Positions 16,730 through 25,348 are shown, numbered from the stretch's first letter. The stretch: 64,000 nucleotides of DNA from Burkholderiaceae bacterium (GCA_024235915.1 JACKLO010000007.1:310001-374000), one strand, 5' to 3'. The notes: generated from the sequence alone by a model not told the origin. A program made the numbers and translations.

Positions 16730-17946
16730 AACCGCAGTGGACGGCCGGCAACCGTTTCGAGCTGCTGGAGAACGGCGAGGCCTTCTATCCCCGTGTGATG
16801 CAGGCCATCGACGAGGCGCGCCAGGAAGTGCTGCTGGAGACCTTCATCCTCTTCGACGACCCCGTGGGTCGCAAGCTGCAGCAGGCCCTGCTGGCTGCGG
16901 CGCAGCGTGGGGTGCGCGTGCACGTGCTCGTGGACGGCTGGGGCTCGCCCGACCTGGGCCGAGACTTCGTGCAGCCGCTGATCGACGCCGGCGTGCACTG
17001 GCGTGTCTTCGAGCCCGCCGTGCGCTGGTTCGGCTGGCGGCTGAACCCGCTGCGGCGCATGCACCGCAAGCTGGTGGTGGTGGACGGCACACAGGCCTTC
17101 GTCGGCGGCATCAACTTTTCGTTCGACCACCTGGTCGCCTCCGGGCCGCAAGCCAAGCAGGACTACGCGGTGGCGCTGCAGGGCCCGGTGGTGGCACAGG
17201 TGCAGGCCTTCTGCCGTCAACACCTGACGACGAAGGGTGGCGCCGGGCGGCCACGGCCCTGGTGGCGCAGAAGGCCCGGCAGCGGCGCAGGCCCGGCGCT
17301 GCGCCGCGAGCGCGCCGGCGAGCACGGCTGGGCTGCCTTCGTGGTGCGCGACAACCTGCGCCACCGGCACGACATCGAACGCCAGTACCGGCTGGCGCTG
17401 CGCTCGGCGCAGCAGCACGTGCTCATCGCCAATGCCTATTTCTTCCCCGGCTGGCGGCTGCTGCGCGACCTGCGGCGCGCGGCCCGGCGCGGTGTGCGCG
17501 TGGACCTGATCCTGCAGGGCCAGCCGGACATGCCCATCGTGCAACAGGCGGCATCGCTGCTGTACGACACGCTGGTGCACGCCGGCGTGAATGTCTTCGA
17601 ATACTGCGAACGGCCATTGCACGGCAAGGTGGCGGTGGTGGATGGGCTGTGGGCCACGGTGGGTTCCAGCAACCTGGACCCGACCAGCCTGGGCCTGAAC
17701 CTGGAAGCCAACGTGCTGATCCGCGACCGTCACCTTGCGCGCACGCTGCAGGACCGCTTGCAGGCGCTCATCGACCACCGCTGCCAGGCCGTCCGTGCGC
17801 CGGCGCGGCCGGCCGCGGCACAGTGGCTGGACCGGCTGCGCGGTGCGCTGCTGCACCACGTGCTGCGGCACTGGCCCCAGTGGGCGCGTGCCGTGCCCGC
17901 ACGCCCCCCCACCATCCGGCCGCTGGGGCATCGCCCATGCGCCTGA
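16726..17946 (+). CDS. clsB: cardiolipin synthase B
   Basis: Phospholipase-D-superfamily enzyme of 406 residues that condenses phospholipid headgroups to make cardiolipin at the inner membrane. It carries two HKD motifs: H113-x-K115-x4-D120 (HRKLVVVD) and H299-x-K301-x4-D306 (HGKVAVVD), each followed by the GGIN or GSSN turn. The absence of N-terminal transmembrane helices favours ClsB over ClsA. The start ATG 16726 overlaps the upstream stop (ATGA) and the gene overlaps ybhN by 10 nt. An Arg/Gly-rich insert near 170-195 links the two PLD halves. Confidence 0.92.
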   Translation: MKPQWTAGNRFELLENGEAFYPRVMQAIDEARQEVLLETFILFDDPVGRKLQQALLAAAQRGVRVHVLVDGWGSPDLGRDFVQPLIDAGVHWRVFEPAVRWFGWRLNPLRRMHRKLVVVDGTQAFVGGINFSFDHLVASGPQAKQDYAVALQGPVVAQVQAFCRQHLTTKGGAGRPRPWWRRRPGSGAGPALRRERAGEHGWAAFVVRDNLRHRHDIERQYRLALRSAQQHVLIANAYFFPGWRLLRDLRRAARRGVRVDLILQGQPDMPIVQQAASLLYDTLVHAGVNVFEYCERPLHGKVAVVDGLWATVGSSNLDPTSLGLNLEANVLIRDRHLARTLQDRLQALIDHRCQAVRAPARPAAAQWLDRLRGALLHHVLRHWPQWARAVPARPPTIRPLGHRPCA

Positions 17947-18953
17947 AGCCGGCCATGGCCCGCGCCTGGAAGCTGGCACCGACGCTGCTGGCGGTGGTGG
18001 TGCTGGGCCTCGTCGCACGCCAGGCCGTCCGGCTGGACTGGGGCGCCGTGACCCAGGCACTGAGTGCACTACCGTGGTCGGTGCTGGCCGGCGCCGCCGT
18101 CCTCGCCGCGGCAGGGCATGCGGCGTTCGCAGGGTTCGACGTGCTGGCGCGGGCGGTGGTGCGCCATCGGGCCGGGTGGCTGCGGTCGGCCTGGATCGGC
18201 GCCACCAGCTACGCGATGAACCTCAACCTCGGCGCGCTGATCGGTGGGGTGGCGATGCGGCTTGACCTTTACCGCCGCGCTGGCGTGGCCCCCGCACAGG
18301 CGGCCCAGGTGGTGGGCTTCGGCATGGTGGCCAACTGGTGCGGCTGGGCCCTGCTCGCGGCGGCCGTGGTGCAGTGGGCGCAGCCGCTGCCCTGGCCGCC
18401 GACCTGGGCGCTGCCCGGCAACGCCCTGCGCCAGGGGTTGACCGCCGCGCTGCTGGTGGTGCCGACGCTGGTGCTGCTGTTGTGCGGCCTGCGGCAGCGG
18501 CTGCCGGCGGCCGCGGGCCCGCTGCCTCAGGCGTTGGCGCCCTGGCCCCTGGCGCTGGCGGGCATGGCACTGGCGGTGGTCTCCTGGGCATTGGCCGCGA
18601 CCACGCTCTGGTGGCTGCTGCAGGGCGGTCTGCCTTGGTGGTCGGTGGCCGGCGCACTGCTGTTGGCCGCCGTGGCCGGCGCGGCCACGCATGTGCCCGG
18701 CGGGCTGGGCGTGCTGGAGGCCGTGGTGCTGGCCACCTTGTCGGGCACGGCGGCACCGGGCACCTTGCTGGCCGCGCTGCTGGCCTACCGGGCCGTGTAC
18801 TACGGGCTGCCCTTGCTGTGGGCCACGGGCAGCTACGCCGGGCTGCTGGTGCAGCGTGGCCACAGCGGTTCGCGCCTTGGCACCGGCGGCTCGGAGCGAA
18901 TGGGCTTGGCGCACGCCGTGCAACGGGCCGCCGCGCGGCAGGGGGCCACATGA
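17937..18953 (+). CDS. YbhN/lysylphosphatidylglycerol synthetase-type membrane protein
   Basis: Polytopic inner-membrane protein of 338 residues with about eight helices. It belongs to the UPF0104 (LPG synthase transmembrane, flippase-like) family and resembles YbhN of the E. coli ybhPON locus. Recognisable parts are the SYAMNLNLGALIGGVAMRL segment and THVPGGLGVLEAV, a motif that is strongly conserved in the family. The catalytic aminoacyl-transferase domain of MprF is absent. It probably works on lipid distribution together with ClsB. The translation start overlaps clsB, indicating coupling. Confidence 0.85.
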   Translation: MRLKPAMARAWKLAPTLLAVVVLGLVARQAVRLDWGAVTQALSALPWSVLAGAAVLAAAGHAAFAGFDVLARAVVRHRAGWLRSAWIGATSYAMNLNLGALIGGVAMRLDLYRRAGVAPAQAAQVVGFGMVANWCGWALLAAAVVQWAQPLPWPPTWALPGNALRQGLTAALLVVPTLVLLLCGLRQRLPAAAGPLPQALAPWPLALAGMALAVVSWALAATTLWWLLQGGLPWWSVAGALLLAAVAGAATHVPGGLGVLEAVVLATLSGTAAPGTLLAALLAYRAVYYGLPLLWATGSYAGLLVQRGHSGSRLGTGGSERMGLAHAVQRAAARQGAT

Positions 18954-19012
18954 GGACCAACCCGTTGCCGACCTACCGCGGTCCGCGTGGCCGCATCGCC
19001 CCGCCTCGTGTC

Positions 19013-19030
19013 GGACTCGTCCTACACGCA
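19013..19030 (+). promoter_or_regulatory. TCCTACA-type motif before the single-domain response regulator
   Basis: CGGACTCGTCCTACACGCAGG, 89 nt before the ATG at 19115. It has the extended form also seen at 5571 and, inverted, before uspA: CGGAC/CCGAC, then TCCTACA. Confidence 0.4.
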
Positions 19031-19114
19031 GGGCGCAATGCGGCTCCTAAACTTCACCCCGTGATCCGACGTCCGGCGCCGCTGTCCGTGCCGGACATCC
19101 CGCCCTACGTGTCA

Positions 19115-19498
19115 ATGTCGAATTTGAAGACCTTTCTCGTTGAAGACAGCCCGGTGATCCGCTCGAACCTCGTGGCTGCCCTGGAAGACCTGGCGCCGGT
19201 GCAGGTGGTCGGTTACGCCGAAACGGCCGAAGAGGCCTGCGACCAGCTCAAGGCGCTGGACGGCCCGGGCGCCTGTGACCTGGCCATCGTCGATGTCTTC
19301 CTGAAGGCCGGGTCGGGCCTGGACGTGTTGCGCTGCCTGCAGGGGCAGGGCTCGGCGCTGCGCCGCGTCGTGCTCACCAACTACGCGTCACCGGAGATGC
19401 GGGCGCAGTGCCTGGAATTGGGCGCGGAGAAGGTGTTCGACAAGTCCCGCGACATCGAGGCGCTGGTCGACTACTGCAACCAGATCGCCGCGGGCTGA
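19115..19498 (+). CDS. single-domain (CheY-like) response regulator
   Basis: Receiver domain of 127 residues without an output domain. The acidic pocket is E10-D11, the phosphoacceptor is D60 (LAIVDVFLK), and the switch residues fit T in VVLTNYAS and K in VFDKS. It is probably a phosphorelay partner of the histidine kinase at 20.3 kb or of an unlinked one. The ATG at 19115 begins the first beta strand (KTFLVEDS). It is separated from the convergent NarL-type regulator by 93 nt. Confidence 0.88.
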   Translation: MSNLKTFLVEDSPVIRSNLVAALEDLAPVQVVGYAETAEEACDQLKALDGPGACDLAIVDVFLKAGSGLDVLRCLQGQGSALRRVVLTNYASPEMRAQCLELGAEKVFDKSRDIEALVDYCNQIAAG

Positions 19499-19591
19499 CG
19501 GCCGGCGCAGGCGCTCCGGCACCGCAGGCACAGCACCCTCCACCGGCGCCGCAAAGACATGCTCATGCGGCGCCAGACCTGCGGCCACGGC

Positions 19592-20224
19592 TCACTGGAT
19601 GAGGCCGTTCTTCAGCGCGTAGTAGGTCAGGTCGCTGTTGCTGCCCAGGGCCAGCTTTTCGAGCACCCGCGAGCGGTAGGTGCTCACGGTCTTCACGCTC
19701 AGGAACATCTGCTCGGCCACGTGGCCCACGGTCTCCCCCTTGGCCAGGCGCAGGAAGACCTGCAGTTCCCGTTCGCTGAGGTTCTCGTGCGGCAGCTTGT
19801 CAGCGTTGCCCAGCACACCGTCGGCCAGCATCTCGGCCACGGCCGGCGTGATGTAGCGCCGGCCACGCGACACGGTGCGGATGGCGGTGGCGATGTCTTC
19901 CGGGTCGCATTCCTTGTTGAGGTAGCCGCTGGCGCCCTGGCGCAGCAGCGTGGCGGCGTAGTGCGTCTCGGGGAAGCCGCTGAGGATGAGCACGGGCAGG
20001 TCCGGTTTGCGGGCCTTGATGGCGGCGAGGGCGTCTACACCGCCCTGGTCGGGCATGGACAGGTCCATCAGCAGCACGTCAACCTCGTCGCCGCGGGCGA
20101 TCTCCAGCGCGTCCTTGCCGTTGCTGCCTTCGGCCGTGACGCGGAAATCCACCTGCTCGGCGAGGAACTGGCGCAGGCCAGCGCGAACGATGGCGTGGTC
20201 GTCGACGATTCCAATGCGGATCAT
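19592..20224 (-). CDS. NarL/FixJ-family response regulator
   Basis: DNA-binding response regulator of 210 residues. The receiver domain has the D8-D9 pocket, phosphoacceptor D54 (LLMDLSMPDQ) and K103 (GYLNKE). The C-terminal LuxR-type helix-turn-helix (residues 145-210) has LSERELQVFLRLAKGETVG and VKTVSTYRSRVLEKL. It is divergent from the histidine kinase at 20278 with 53 nt between, the usual arrangement of a cognate pair. Target genes are unknown; the surrounding stress genes are candidates. Confidence 0.92.
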   Translation of the reverse strand: MIRIGIVDDHAIVRAGLRQFLAEQVDFRVTAEGSNGKDALEIARGDEVDVLLMDLSMPDQGGVDALAAIKARKPDLPVLILSGFPETHYAATLLRQGASGYLNKECDPEDIATAIRTVSRGRRYITPAVAEMLADGVLGNADKLPHENLSERELQVFLRLAKGETVGHVAEQMFLSVKTVSTYRSRVLEKLALGSNSDLTYYALKNGLIQ

Positions 20225-20277
20225 GGCGTGTCTTGTCTTGAGGCCGTCAGGCCGGCAAACCAGTGTAAGGGCCGAAC

Positions 20278-21633
20278 ATGGCGTCGAATCGCAGCGAAGT
20301 GCTGACCCAATGGCTGACCAGCCGCGTCATCGGCCCGCTGGCCGTGGCCCTGGCGGTGATGGTCCTGGTGGTCAGCGAGGCCGGGTTCTCGCAGCTCAAT
20401 GGTCTGTCCCAGGCACGCGAGGCCAGCGTCGAGACCCAGCTTGCCGCAGGCCGGCTGCGCCGGGCGCTGCTGTTCATGGAGAGTTCCAAGCGCGGCTACA
20501 TGCTCACCGGCCGGCAGGACTACCTGGGCCCCTTCGTCGAGCAGGAGAAGGTGTTCCAGGAGACGCTCGACCAGGTGCGCAAGGTGGCCGGCACCGACAC
20601 GGACCAGCGCGTTTCGTTGAACCTGCTGGTGGAGCTGGCCCAGCGCAAGCACTCGGAGATGACCGAGGTGCTGCGGCTGTGGAACGCCGGCGAGCGTGAT
20701 GCGGCCATTGAACTGACGCTGACCGATCTGGGCCGGGAAATGATGGCGCAGATCAGCGCTGTCACCGACACCGTCATCCGCGAGGAGAGTGTCTTCTACG
20801 ACCAGACCTCCCGCGACCGCTCGCGTGTCTTCCTCTGGAGCCGGGTGGGCATCTGGGTGCTGGTGGCGCTGTGCATTTCCGGCGCGCTGGCGCTGATGCG
20901 GCTGGGCCGAGACCAGGAACGCGAACGGCGCGTGCACCTGCTGCAACTGCACGCCGAACGGGATCGCCTGGACGAGGAGGTGACGCGGCGCACGGCGGAG
21001 ACGGTGGAGCTGGCGCGGCACATGGAGCGGGTGCGCGAGGACGAGCGGGCCCGCCTGGCCCGCGAACTGCACGATGAACTGGGCGGCCTGCTCACAGCGG
21101 CCAAACTGGATGTGGCGCGCATCCGCAAACGCATCCAGGACGACACCGGCACCAAGCAGCAGCTGCTGGAACACCTGGGCCAGTCGCTGGACGCCGGCAT
21201 TGCCTTGAAGCGCCGCATCATCGAGGACCTGCGACCTTCATCGCTGTCGAATCTGGGGCTCAAGCGCACGCTGGAGATCCAGTGCGCCGAGTTCGGCCAG
21301 CGCGCCGAGCTGCCGGTGCACCTGCAGGTTGACGAGGTGGCCTTGACCTCGGAACGCTCGCTCGCGGTCTACCGTTTCGTGCAGGAGGCGCTGACCAACA
21401 TCGCCAAGTACGCCCAGGCCCGCAGCGTGCGTGTGGTGATGCAGCGCGTGTCCGAGGGGGTGGAACTGCGGGTCGAGGACGACGGTGTCGGCTTCGACGT
21501 CGCGCGGGTGACAGGTGCCGGCGGCCACGGCCTGCAGGGCATGCGCTTTCGCATCCGTTCCTGCGGTGGCGACGTGCAGATCCGGTCGGCACCGGGGCAG
21601 GGCACCAGCGTGCAGGCCCTGCTGCCGTTGTAG
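20278..21633 (+). CDS. sensor histidine kinase, HisKA_3 type with periplasmic CHASE3-like domain
   Basis: Membrane histidine kinase of 451 residues. It has TM1 at about 17-39, a periplasmic helical domain (40-185) resembling CHASE3 (ESSKRGYMLTGRQDYL) and TM2 at about 187-208. A coiled coil (210-255) leads to the HisKA_3 dimerisation helix with H265 in RLARELHDELGG. The C-terminal HATPase has VQEALTNIAKYAQA and DDGVGFD. HisKA_3 kinases typically pair with NarL-type regulators, and one is divergently encoded next door. The signal is unknown. Confidence 0.92.
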   Translation: MASNRSEVLTQWLTSRVIGPLAVALAVMVLVVSEAGFSQLNGLSQAREASVETQLAAGRLRRALLFMESSKRGYMLTGRQDYLGPFVEQEKVFQETLDQVRKVAGTDTDQRVSLNLLVELAQRKHSEMTEVLRLWNAGERDAAIELTLTDLGREMMAQISAVTDTVIREESVFYDQTSRDRSRVFLWSRVGIWVLVALCISGALALMRLGRDQERERRVHLLQLHAERDRLDEEVTRRTAETVELARHMERVREDERARLARELHDELGGLLTAAKLDVARIRKRIQDDTGTKQQLLEHLGQSLDAGIALKRRIIEDLRPSSLSNLGLKRTLEIQCAEFGQRAELPVHLQVDEVALTSERSLAVYRFVQEALTNIAKYAQARSVRVVMQRVSEGVELRVEDDGVGFDVARVTGAGGHGLQGMRFRIRSCGGDVQIRSAPGQGTSVQALLPL

Positions 21634-21668
21634 AGGGGCAGGGGCCACGACCCTGCGGTCGCTCGGCG

Positions 21669-21683
21669 CCTTGTCCTACAAGG
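21669..21683 (+). promoter_or_regulatory. TCCTACA-type palindrome
   Basis: CCTTGTCCTACAAGG is a perfect 6-bp dyad around CCT, the most symmetrical of the TCCTACA sites. It lies in the 204-nt gap before the small membrane protein at 21838. Nothing else is recognisable in that gap. Confidence 0.4.
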
Positions 21684-21837
21684 TTTGCCGGCCTCGGCCG
21701 GGCACGCGAGCGAGCTGCCGTGCCGATGATGCCGTCCAGCCGCAGCGGTGCCGACCGCTGCGCCCCACGTCGGGAATCCCGGTCAGCGCCCGTTGAGGGT
21801 GCCGTCGATTCCCGGTGCGACTTGAACGGAGCGCCGA

Positions 21838-22038
21838 ATGTCTTGGATCACCGTCTTGCTGGCCACCGTGGCCACCACCCTGTTCGGCCTGCTGGCCCTC
21901 TGGCTGATCGGCTCACTGGCCGAGGTGGTGCACTGGCTGGAAAGTGTCGATGCCTCGGCACCGCCGCCGGCCGACGCCGGCCAGCGCACGGGCGCCGACC
22001 CGGTGCAGGTGCCAGTGCGAGTGCCGGTGCAGGCGTGA
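21838..22038 (+). CDS. small hypothetical membrane protein
   Basis: Protein of 66 residues with one N-terminal transmembrane helix (VLLATVATTLFGLLALWLIG) and a Pro/Ala/Val tail ending in the repetitive PVQVPVRVPVQA. AACGGAG lies 7 nt before the ATG, which supports translation. No family recognised. It stands between a TCCTACA-type palindrome and the convergent uspA gene. Confidence 0.5.
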   Translation: MSWITVLLATVATTLFGLLALWLIGSLAEVVHWLESVDASAPPPADAGQRTGADPVQVPVRVPVQA

Positions 22039-22076
22039 TGCCTTGGTGACCGCCACACCGGCCGCCGCCGCATCCC

Positions 22077-22520
22077 TCAGTGCAGCACCAGCAGCGGCAG
22101 CTTGGTCAGCGAGATCACGCGCTTGGTCTGCGAACCGAACAGCAGTTCGCCAAACGCGCCGCGGCCGTGCGTGGCCATGACGATCATGTCGCACTTCGCG
22201 CGGTCGGCCATGCCGGCAATGGCCGCTGCAATGTCGTCGTTGCGCTCGTACTCGCCCTGGAAGGCCACGCCGGCGTCGGCGGCGGCCTTCTCGAAGGCGG
22301 CCAGCAGCTTCTTCGCGTGCGCATCGGTCTGCGCCTCGTGCGCCTTGACTTCGCGCTGGTAGTTGGCCAGGTGGGTGCCCATGCCCGGCAATGCCGGCAT
22401 GGCCTCGACGACGAAGCCGGTGATGCCGGCACCCAGCTGCTTGGCCAGTGCCAGGCCCTGGGCGATGGCGTGCGTGGCCAGCTCGCTGCCGTCGATGGGG
22501 ACCAGAAGCTGTTTGAACAT
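22077..22520 (-). CDS. universal stress protein UspA family
   Basis: Cytoplasmic USP-fold protein of 147 residues, a nucleotide-binding stress protein. It opens with the typical FKQLLVPIDGSELA and ends with the ATP-binding loop HGRGAFGELLFGS, which matches G-2x-G-9x-G(S/T). A motif TCCTACA lies in reverse orientation 30 nt upstream. The hemerythrin and old-yellow-enzyme genes lie on the same strand upstream. Expected to respond to starvation, oxidative stress or low oxygen; the precise role is not inferable. Confidence 0.92.
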   Translation of the reverse strand: MFKQLLVPIDGSELATHAIAQGLALAKQLGAGITGFVVEAMPALPGMGTHLANYQREVKAHEAQTDAHAKKLLAAFEKAAADAGVAFQGEYERNDDIAAAIAGMADRAKCDMIVMATHGRGAFGELLFGSQTKRVISLTKLPLLVLH

Positions 22521-22547
22521 GTGCGACTCCTTGCGTGACTGACCGTC

Positions 22548-22562
22548 ACTGTAGGAGTCGGA
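22548..22562 (-). promoter_or_regulatory. TCCTACA-type motif before uspA
   Basis: On the minus strand CCGACTCCTACAGTG, 28 nt upstream of the uspA ATG. It fills almost the whole 42-nt gap to the hemerythrin gene, so it could serve as a promoter or operator element for uspA. Confidence 0.4.
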
Positions 22563-23117
22563 TCAGCGCCCGGGGTTGACGGCCGTCAAGCCTCTGCGCG
22601 CCGCCATCTCGGCGCCCATGGCGCGTGTCGCGCCGGCATCGGCCAAGGCCTGTGCCGCAGGGTAGGCGAGCTGCTCCTCGGCCTCGATGTGGGGGCCGTA
22701 GAGGGCCGAGAAGTCCCGCCAGGCCGGCAGCGCCGCGGTTGCAGTCTCCGGCGTCCAGCGGCCTTCGGCCACGGCCGTGAGCGCTCCGCGTGCCGCGGGC
22801 CAGGCCGCGGCCATGCGGCGGTGCTCGTCCTGCAGGCGCGCCACGAACGGCCCGTGGCGGGCGGCATCGGCCGCCAGCAGGGCTGGGAAGATGTGGCGTT
22901 CCTCGTCGTCATGGTGCAGCGGTGCGGCGATGTCGAAGTAGCGCAGCACATCGCGTGCGGCCTCCTGCGCCTGGGCATCGGCACCGTGCGTGGCCAGGTG
23001 GCCCTGCAGCCGCTGCAGCAGGGCCAGGCTGCGCTGCACGCGGTCATGGCAGGCGCTCAGCAGCGCAAACGGCTCGTCGAAGCCGGCGCCAGGTGTGGGC
23101 AGCAGCGGGCGGTTCAT
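22563..23117 (-). CDS. hemerythrin HHE domain protein
   Basis: Protein of 184 residues with a hemerythrin-like helical bundle. Candidate di-iron ligands are LLSACHDRVQR, APLHHDDEERHIF, ARLQDEHRRMA and PHIEAEEQLAYP. It is longer than the hemerythrin at 7.9 kb and not closely similar to it. The ATG at 23117 overlaps the stop of the upstream old-yellow-enzyme gene by 4 nt, so the two are translationally coupled. A role in O2, NO or redox stress handling is inferred from family and neighbours. Confidence 0.82.
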   Translation of the reverse strand: MNRPLLPTPGAGFDEPFALLSACHDRVQRSLALLQRLQGHLATHGADAQAQEAARDVLRYFDIAAPLHHDDEERHIFPALLAADAARHGPFVARLQDEHRRMAAAWPAARGALTAVAEGRWTPETATAALPAWRDFSALYGPHIEAEEQLAYPAAQALADAGATRAMGAEMAARRGLTAVNPGR

Positions 23118-24223
23118 CGCTGACCGAAGTGCATGCCGGCGAACAGGTTCTTCGCCTCGCGGGGCGCGCTGCGCCAGTAGGCCGGCGGCGCCGTGACCTG
23201 CGCGCCCAGCGCGGCCGCGGCGTGCCACGGCCAGCGCGGGTTGTAGAGCATGGCCCGCGCCAGCGCCACGGCATCGGCGTGGCCTTCGGCGATGGCCGCT
23301 TCGGCCTGCGTCGGCTCCGTGATCAGGCCGACGCCGATCACCGGCACCGGCACGGCCTCGCGCACGGCGCGTGCCAACGGCAGCTGGTAGCCCGGCCCGA
23401 TCGGGATCTGCTGCGCCGGCGACACGCCGCCGGAACTGACGTGCAGCGCCACGCAGCCGCGCCGTGCCAGTTCCTGGCCGAAGGCGAGGGTCTGCGGCAG
23501 GTCCCAGCCGCCGTCCACCCAGTCCGTGGCCGACACCCGCACCCACACCGGCAGGTCCACGGCTGCGCGCACGGCGTCGAACACCTCCAGCGGGAAGCGC
23601 ATGCGGTTGGCCGACGAGCCGCCATAGGCGTCGTCGCGCGCATTGGCCAGCGGCGAGAGGAACTGGTGCAGCAGGTAGCCGTGGGCGGCATGCAGTTCGA
23701 TGCCTTGCAGGCCGGCCAACTGGGCACGCCGTGCCGCGTCCACGAAGCCCTGCTTGACCCGCGCCAGACCGCCGGCGTCCAGGGCCATCGGCGACTCCTC
23801 GCCGGCCGCATGGGGCAGCGCCGACGGTGCCTCGGCACGCCATCCGCCCGGCGCAGAGGCCTGGATCTGCGTGCCGCCGTCCCAGGGCGCCCGGCTGCTG
23901 CCCTTGCGGCCCGCGTGGCTGAGCTGAACCGCCAGCGCGATGGGCGACATCGTGCGCACCATGGTCACCAGGTCACGCAGCGCGGCTTCGTTGGCGTCGC
24001 TGTACAGCCCCAGGTCCTGCGGCGAGATGCGACCCTCGGGGCTGATGGCGGTGGCTTCCAGGATCAGCAAGCCGGCGCCTGACAGCGCCAGGTGGCCCAG
24101 GTGCACCCGGTGCCAGTCGCCCGGCGTGCCGTCGGCGGCGCTGTACTGGCACATGGGCGCGACGACGATGCGGTTGGCCAGCGGCAGGCCGCCGAGCGAC
24201 CAGGGTTCGAACAGACGTGACAT
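23114..24223 (-). CDS. old yellow enzyme family NADH:flavin oxidoreductase (YqjM-like)
   Basis: FMN-dependent TIM-barrel ene-reductase of 369 residues. It begins LFEPWSLGGLPLANRIVVAP, then MCQYSA (the Cys that tunes the flavin in YqjM-type enzymes), VQLSHAGRKGSS (active-site His pair region) and GIELHAAHGYLLHQFLSP. These place it in the thermophilic-like/YqjM class that reduces activated C=C bonds with NAD(P)H. The physiological substrate is unknown. The start ATG is followed immediately by the canonical N-terminus. The downstream hemerythrin is coupled by a 4-nt overlap. Confidence 0.92.
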   Translation of the reverse strand: MSRLFEPWSLGGLPLANRIVVAPMCQYSAADGTPGDWHRVHLGHLALSGAGLLILEATAISPEGRISPQDLGLYSDANEAALRDLVTMVRTMSPIALAVQLSHAGRKGSSRAPWDGGTQIQASAPGGWRAEAPSALPHAAGEESPMALDAGGLARVKQGFVDAARRAQLAGLQGIELHAAHGYLLHQFLSPLANARDDAYGGSSANRMRFPLEVFDAVRAAVDLPVWVRVSATDWVDGGWDLPQTLAFGQELARRGCVALHVSSGGVSPAQQIPIGPGYQLPLARAVREAVPVPVIGVGLITEPTQAEAAIAEGHADAVALARAMLYNPRWPWHAAAALGAQVTAPPAYWRSAPREAKNLFAGMHFGQR

Positions 24224-24312
24224 GGTGGCAACGATAGCGCCGCTGCGGCGGGGCGGTCGGCGACAGGGTTGTCACACAGGCATCATCGGCCGCTCAAGCC
24301 GGAGCCATTGCC

Positions 24313-25332
24313 ATGCGCCTGCGAATCGCCTGTTACCTGCTGACCGCCTGGCTGCTGCCGCCGATGCTGGCGGGCATGGCCGGCTGGCGCGGTGTGTGGG
24401 GGACGGGCAGCGCTGCGTTTGACTTCCTGCTGCCGTGGCCCGTCAGTGGCGGTGTCCTGCACCTGCCGTCGTGGGGCCTGGGCGCCGGCCTGTTGGGGTT
24501 GCGCCAGCGCGCTGGCAGCCGCGCGCCCTGGTGGGGTCGGATGGGCGCGGCGGCGATGGCCGGTTCGGGGGCGGTGCTGCTGCTGGACATGAACGCCCTG
24601 GCGCTGGCGTTGCAGACGGATGCGCCCTGGCCGTCGGCGGCCCGGTGGTTCGTGGCCAATCCGCTGGGCCTGTTCATGCTGTGCGACGGCCTGCTGGCCA
24701 GCCTGTGGCCCGGCGTGGCCTCCACGCCCATGCCGCGGCCGCTACGGATCGCCGGCCTGGCGTTGGCGCTGCTGTTACCCCTGGTGTTCGCGGTGGGGCT
24801 GTGGCGGCAGGCACCGGTGGCCCGCCATGACCTGCTGCTGGTCACCTCCCGCCCCGGGCCGGCACGTGGTGACGAGCGGGTGGCGGTCTACACCCGGATG
24901 CCGATGCAGCCGGCGCTGCTGGGCCCCGCCGTGGCCGGTCGTCGTCTCCTGCCGGACCTCGACGAGGACGTCAACGTGCAGGACCAGGCGGTGCTGTTCT
25001 TCGACAGCCACGATGCCGCGCAGCGGCTGGACGTGGCGCAGGCGCGTCTGACCTGGTGCCGTTACGAAGACGGCACGCCCGAGCAGTGGCACACCGGGGC
25101 CGCCGATTGTTTCGGCCCGCACCAGAACTTTTCCGAGCGCTTGGCCGCGGCCCATGCCGGCCTCGATGCCGGTCACAGCCCGCCGGTGCGCCGGTTCCTC
25201 GCTCTGGCCAGCACCTGCAGGGCGCAGCGGAACGCGCCCGAATGCCACGGCCTGGACCGCGAGCGCGCGACACTGCAGGCGCAGGCCGGTCTGAGCGACC
25301 TGGACCGCCAGGCCCTTTCACACGCTGACTGA
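24313..25332 (+). CDS. hypothetical polytopic membrane protein
   Basis: Protein of 339 residues. The first half has about five hydrophobic segments (7-25, 45-60, 75-95, 108-122, 138-158). The second half (from about 165) is soluble, probably periplasmic, with four Cys residues (TWCRYED, AADCFG, TCRAQR and PECHG). GGAG precedes the ATG by 8 nt. It ends 16 nt before the flavin reductase gene, so the two may be co-transcribed. I do not recognise a family. Confidence 0.6.
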   Translation: MRLRIACYLLTAWLLPPMLAGMAGWRGVWGTGSAAFDFLLPWPVSGGVLHLPSWGLGAGLLGLRQRAGSRAPWWGRMGAAAMAGSGAVLLLDMNALALALQTDAPWPSAARWFVANPLGLFMLCDGLLASLWPGVASTPMPRPLRIAGLALALLLPLVFAVGLWRQAPVARHDLLLVTSRPGPARGDERVAVYTRMPMQPALLGPAVAGRRLLPDLDEDVNVQDQAVLFFDSHDAAQRLDVAQARLTWCRYEDGTPEQWHTGAADCFGPHQNFSERLAAAHAGLDAGHSPPVRRFLALASTCRAQRNAPECHGLDRERATLQAQAGLSDLDRQALSHAD

Positions 25333-25348
25333 CAGACGTAGACACCGC

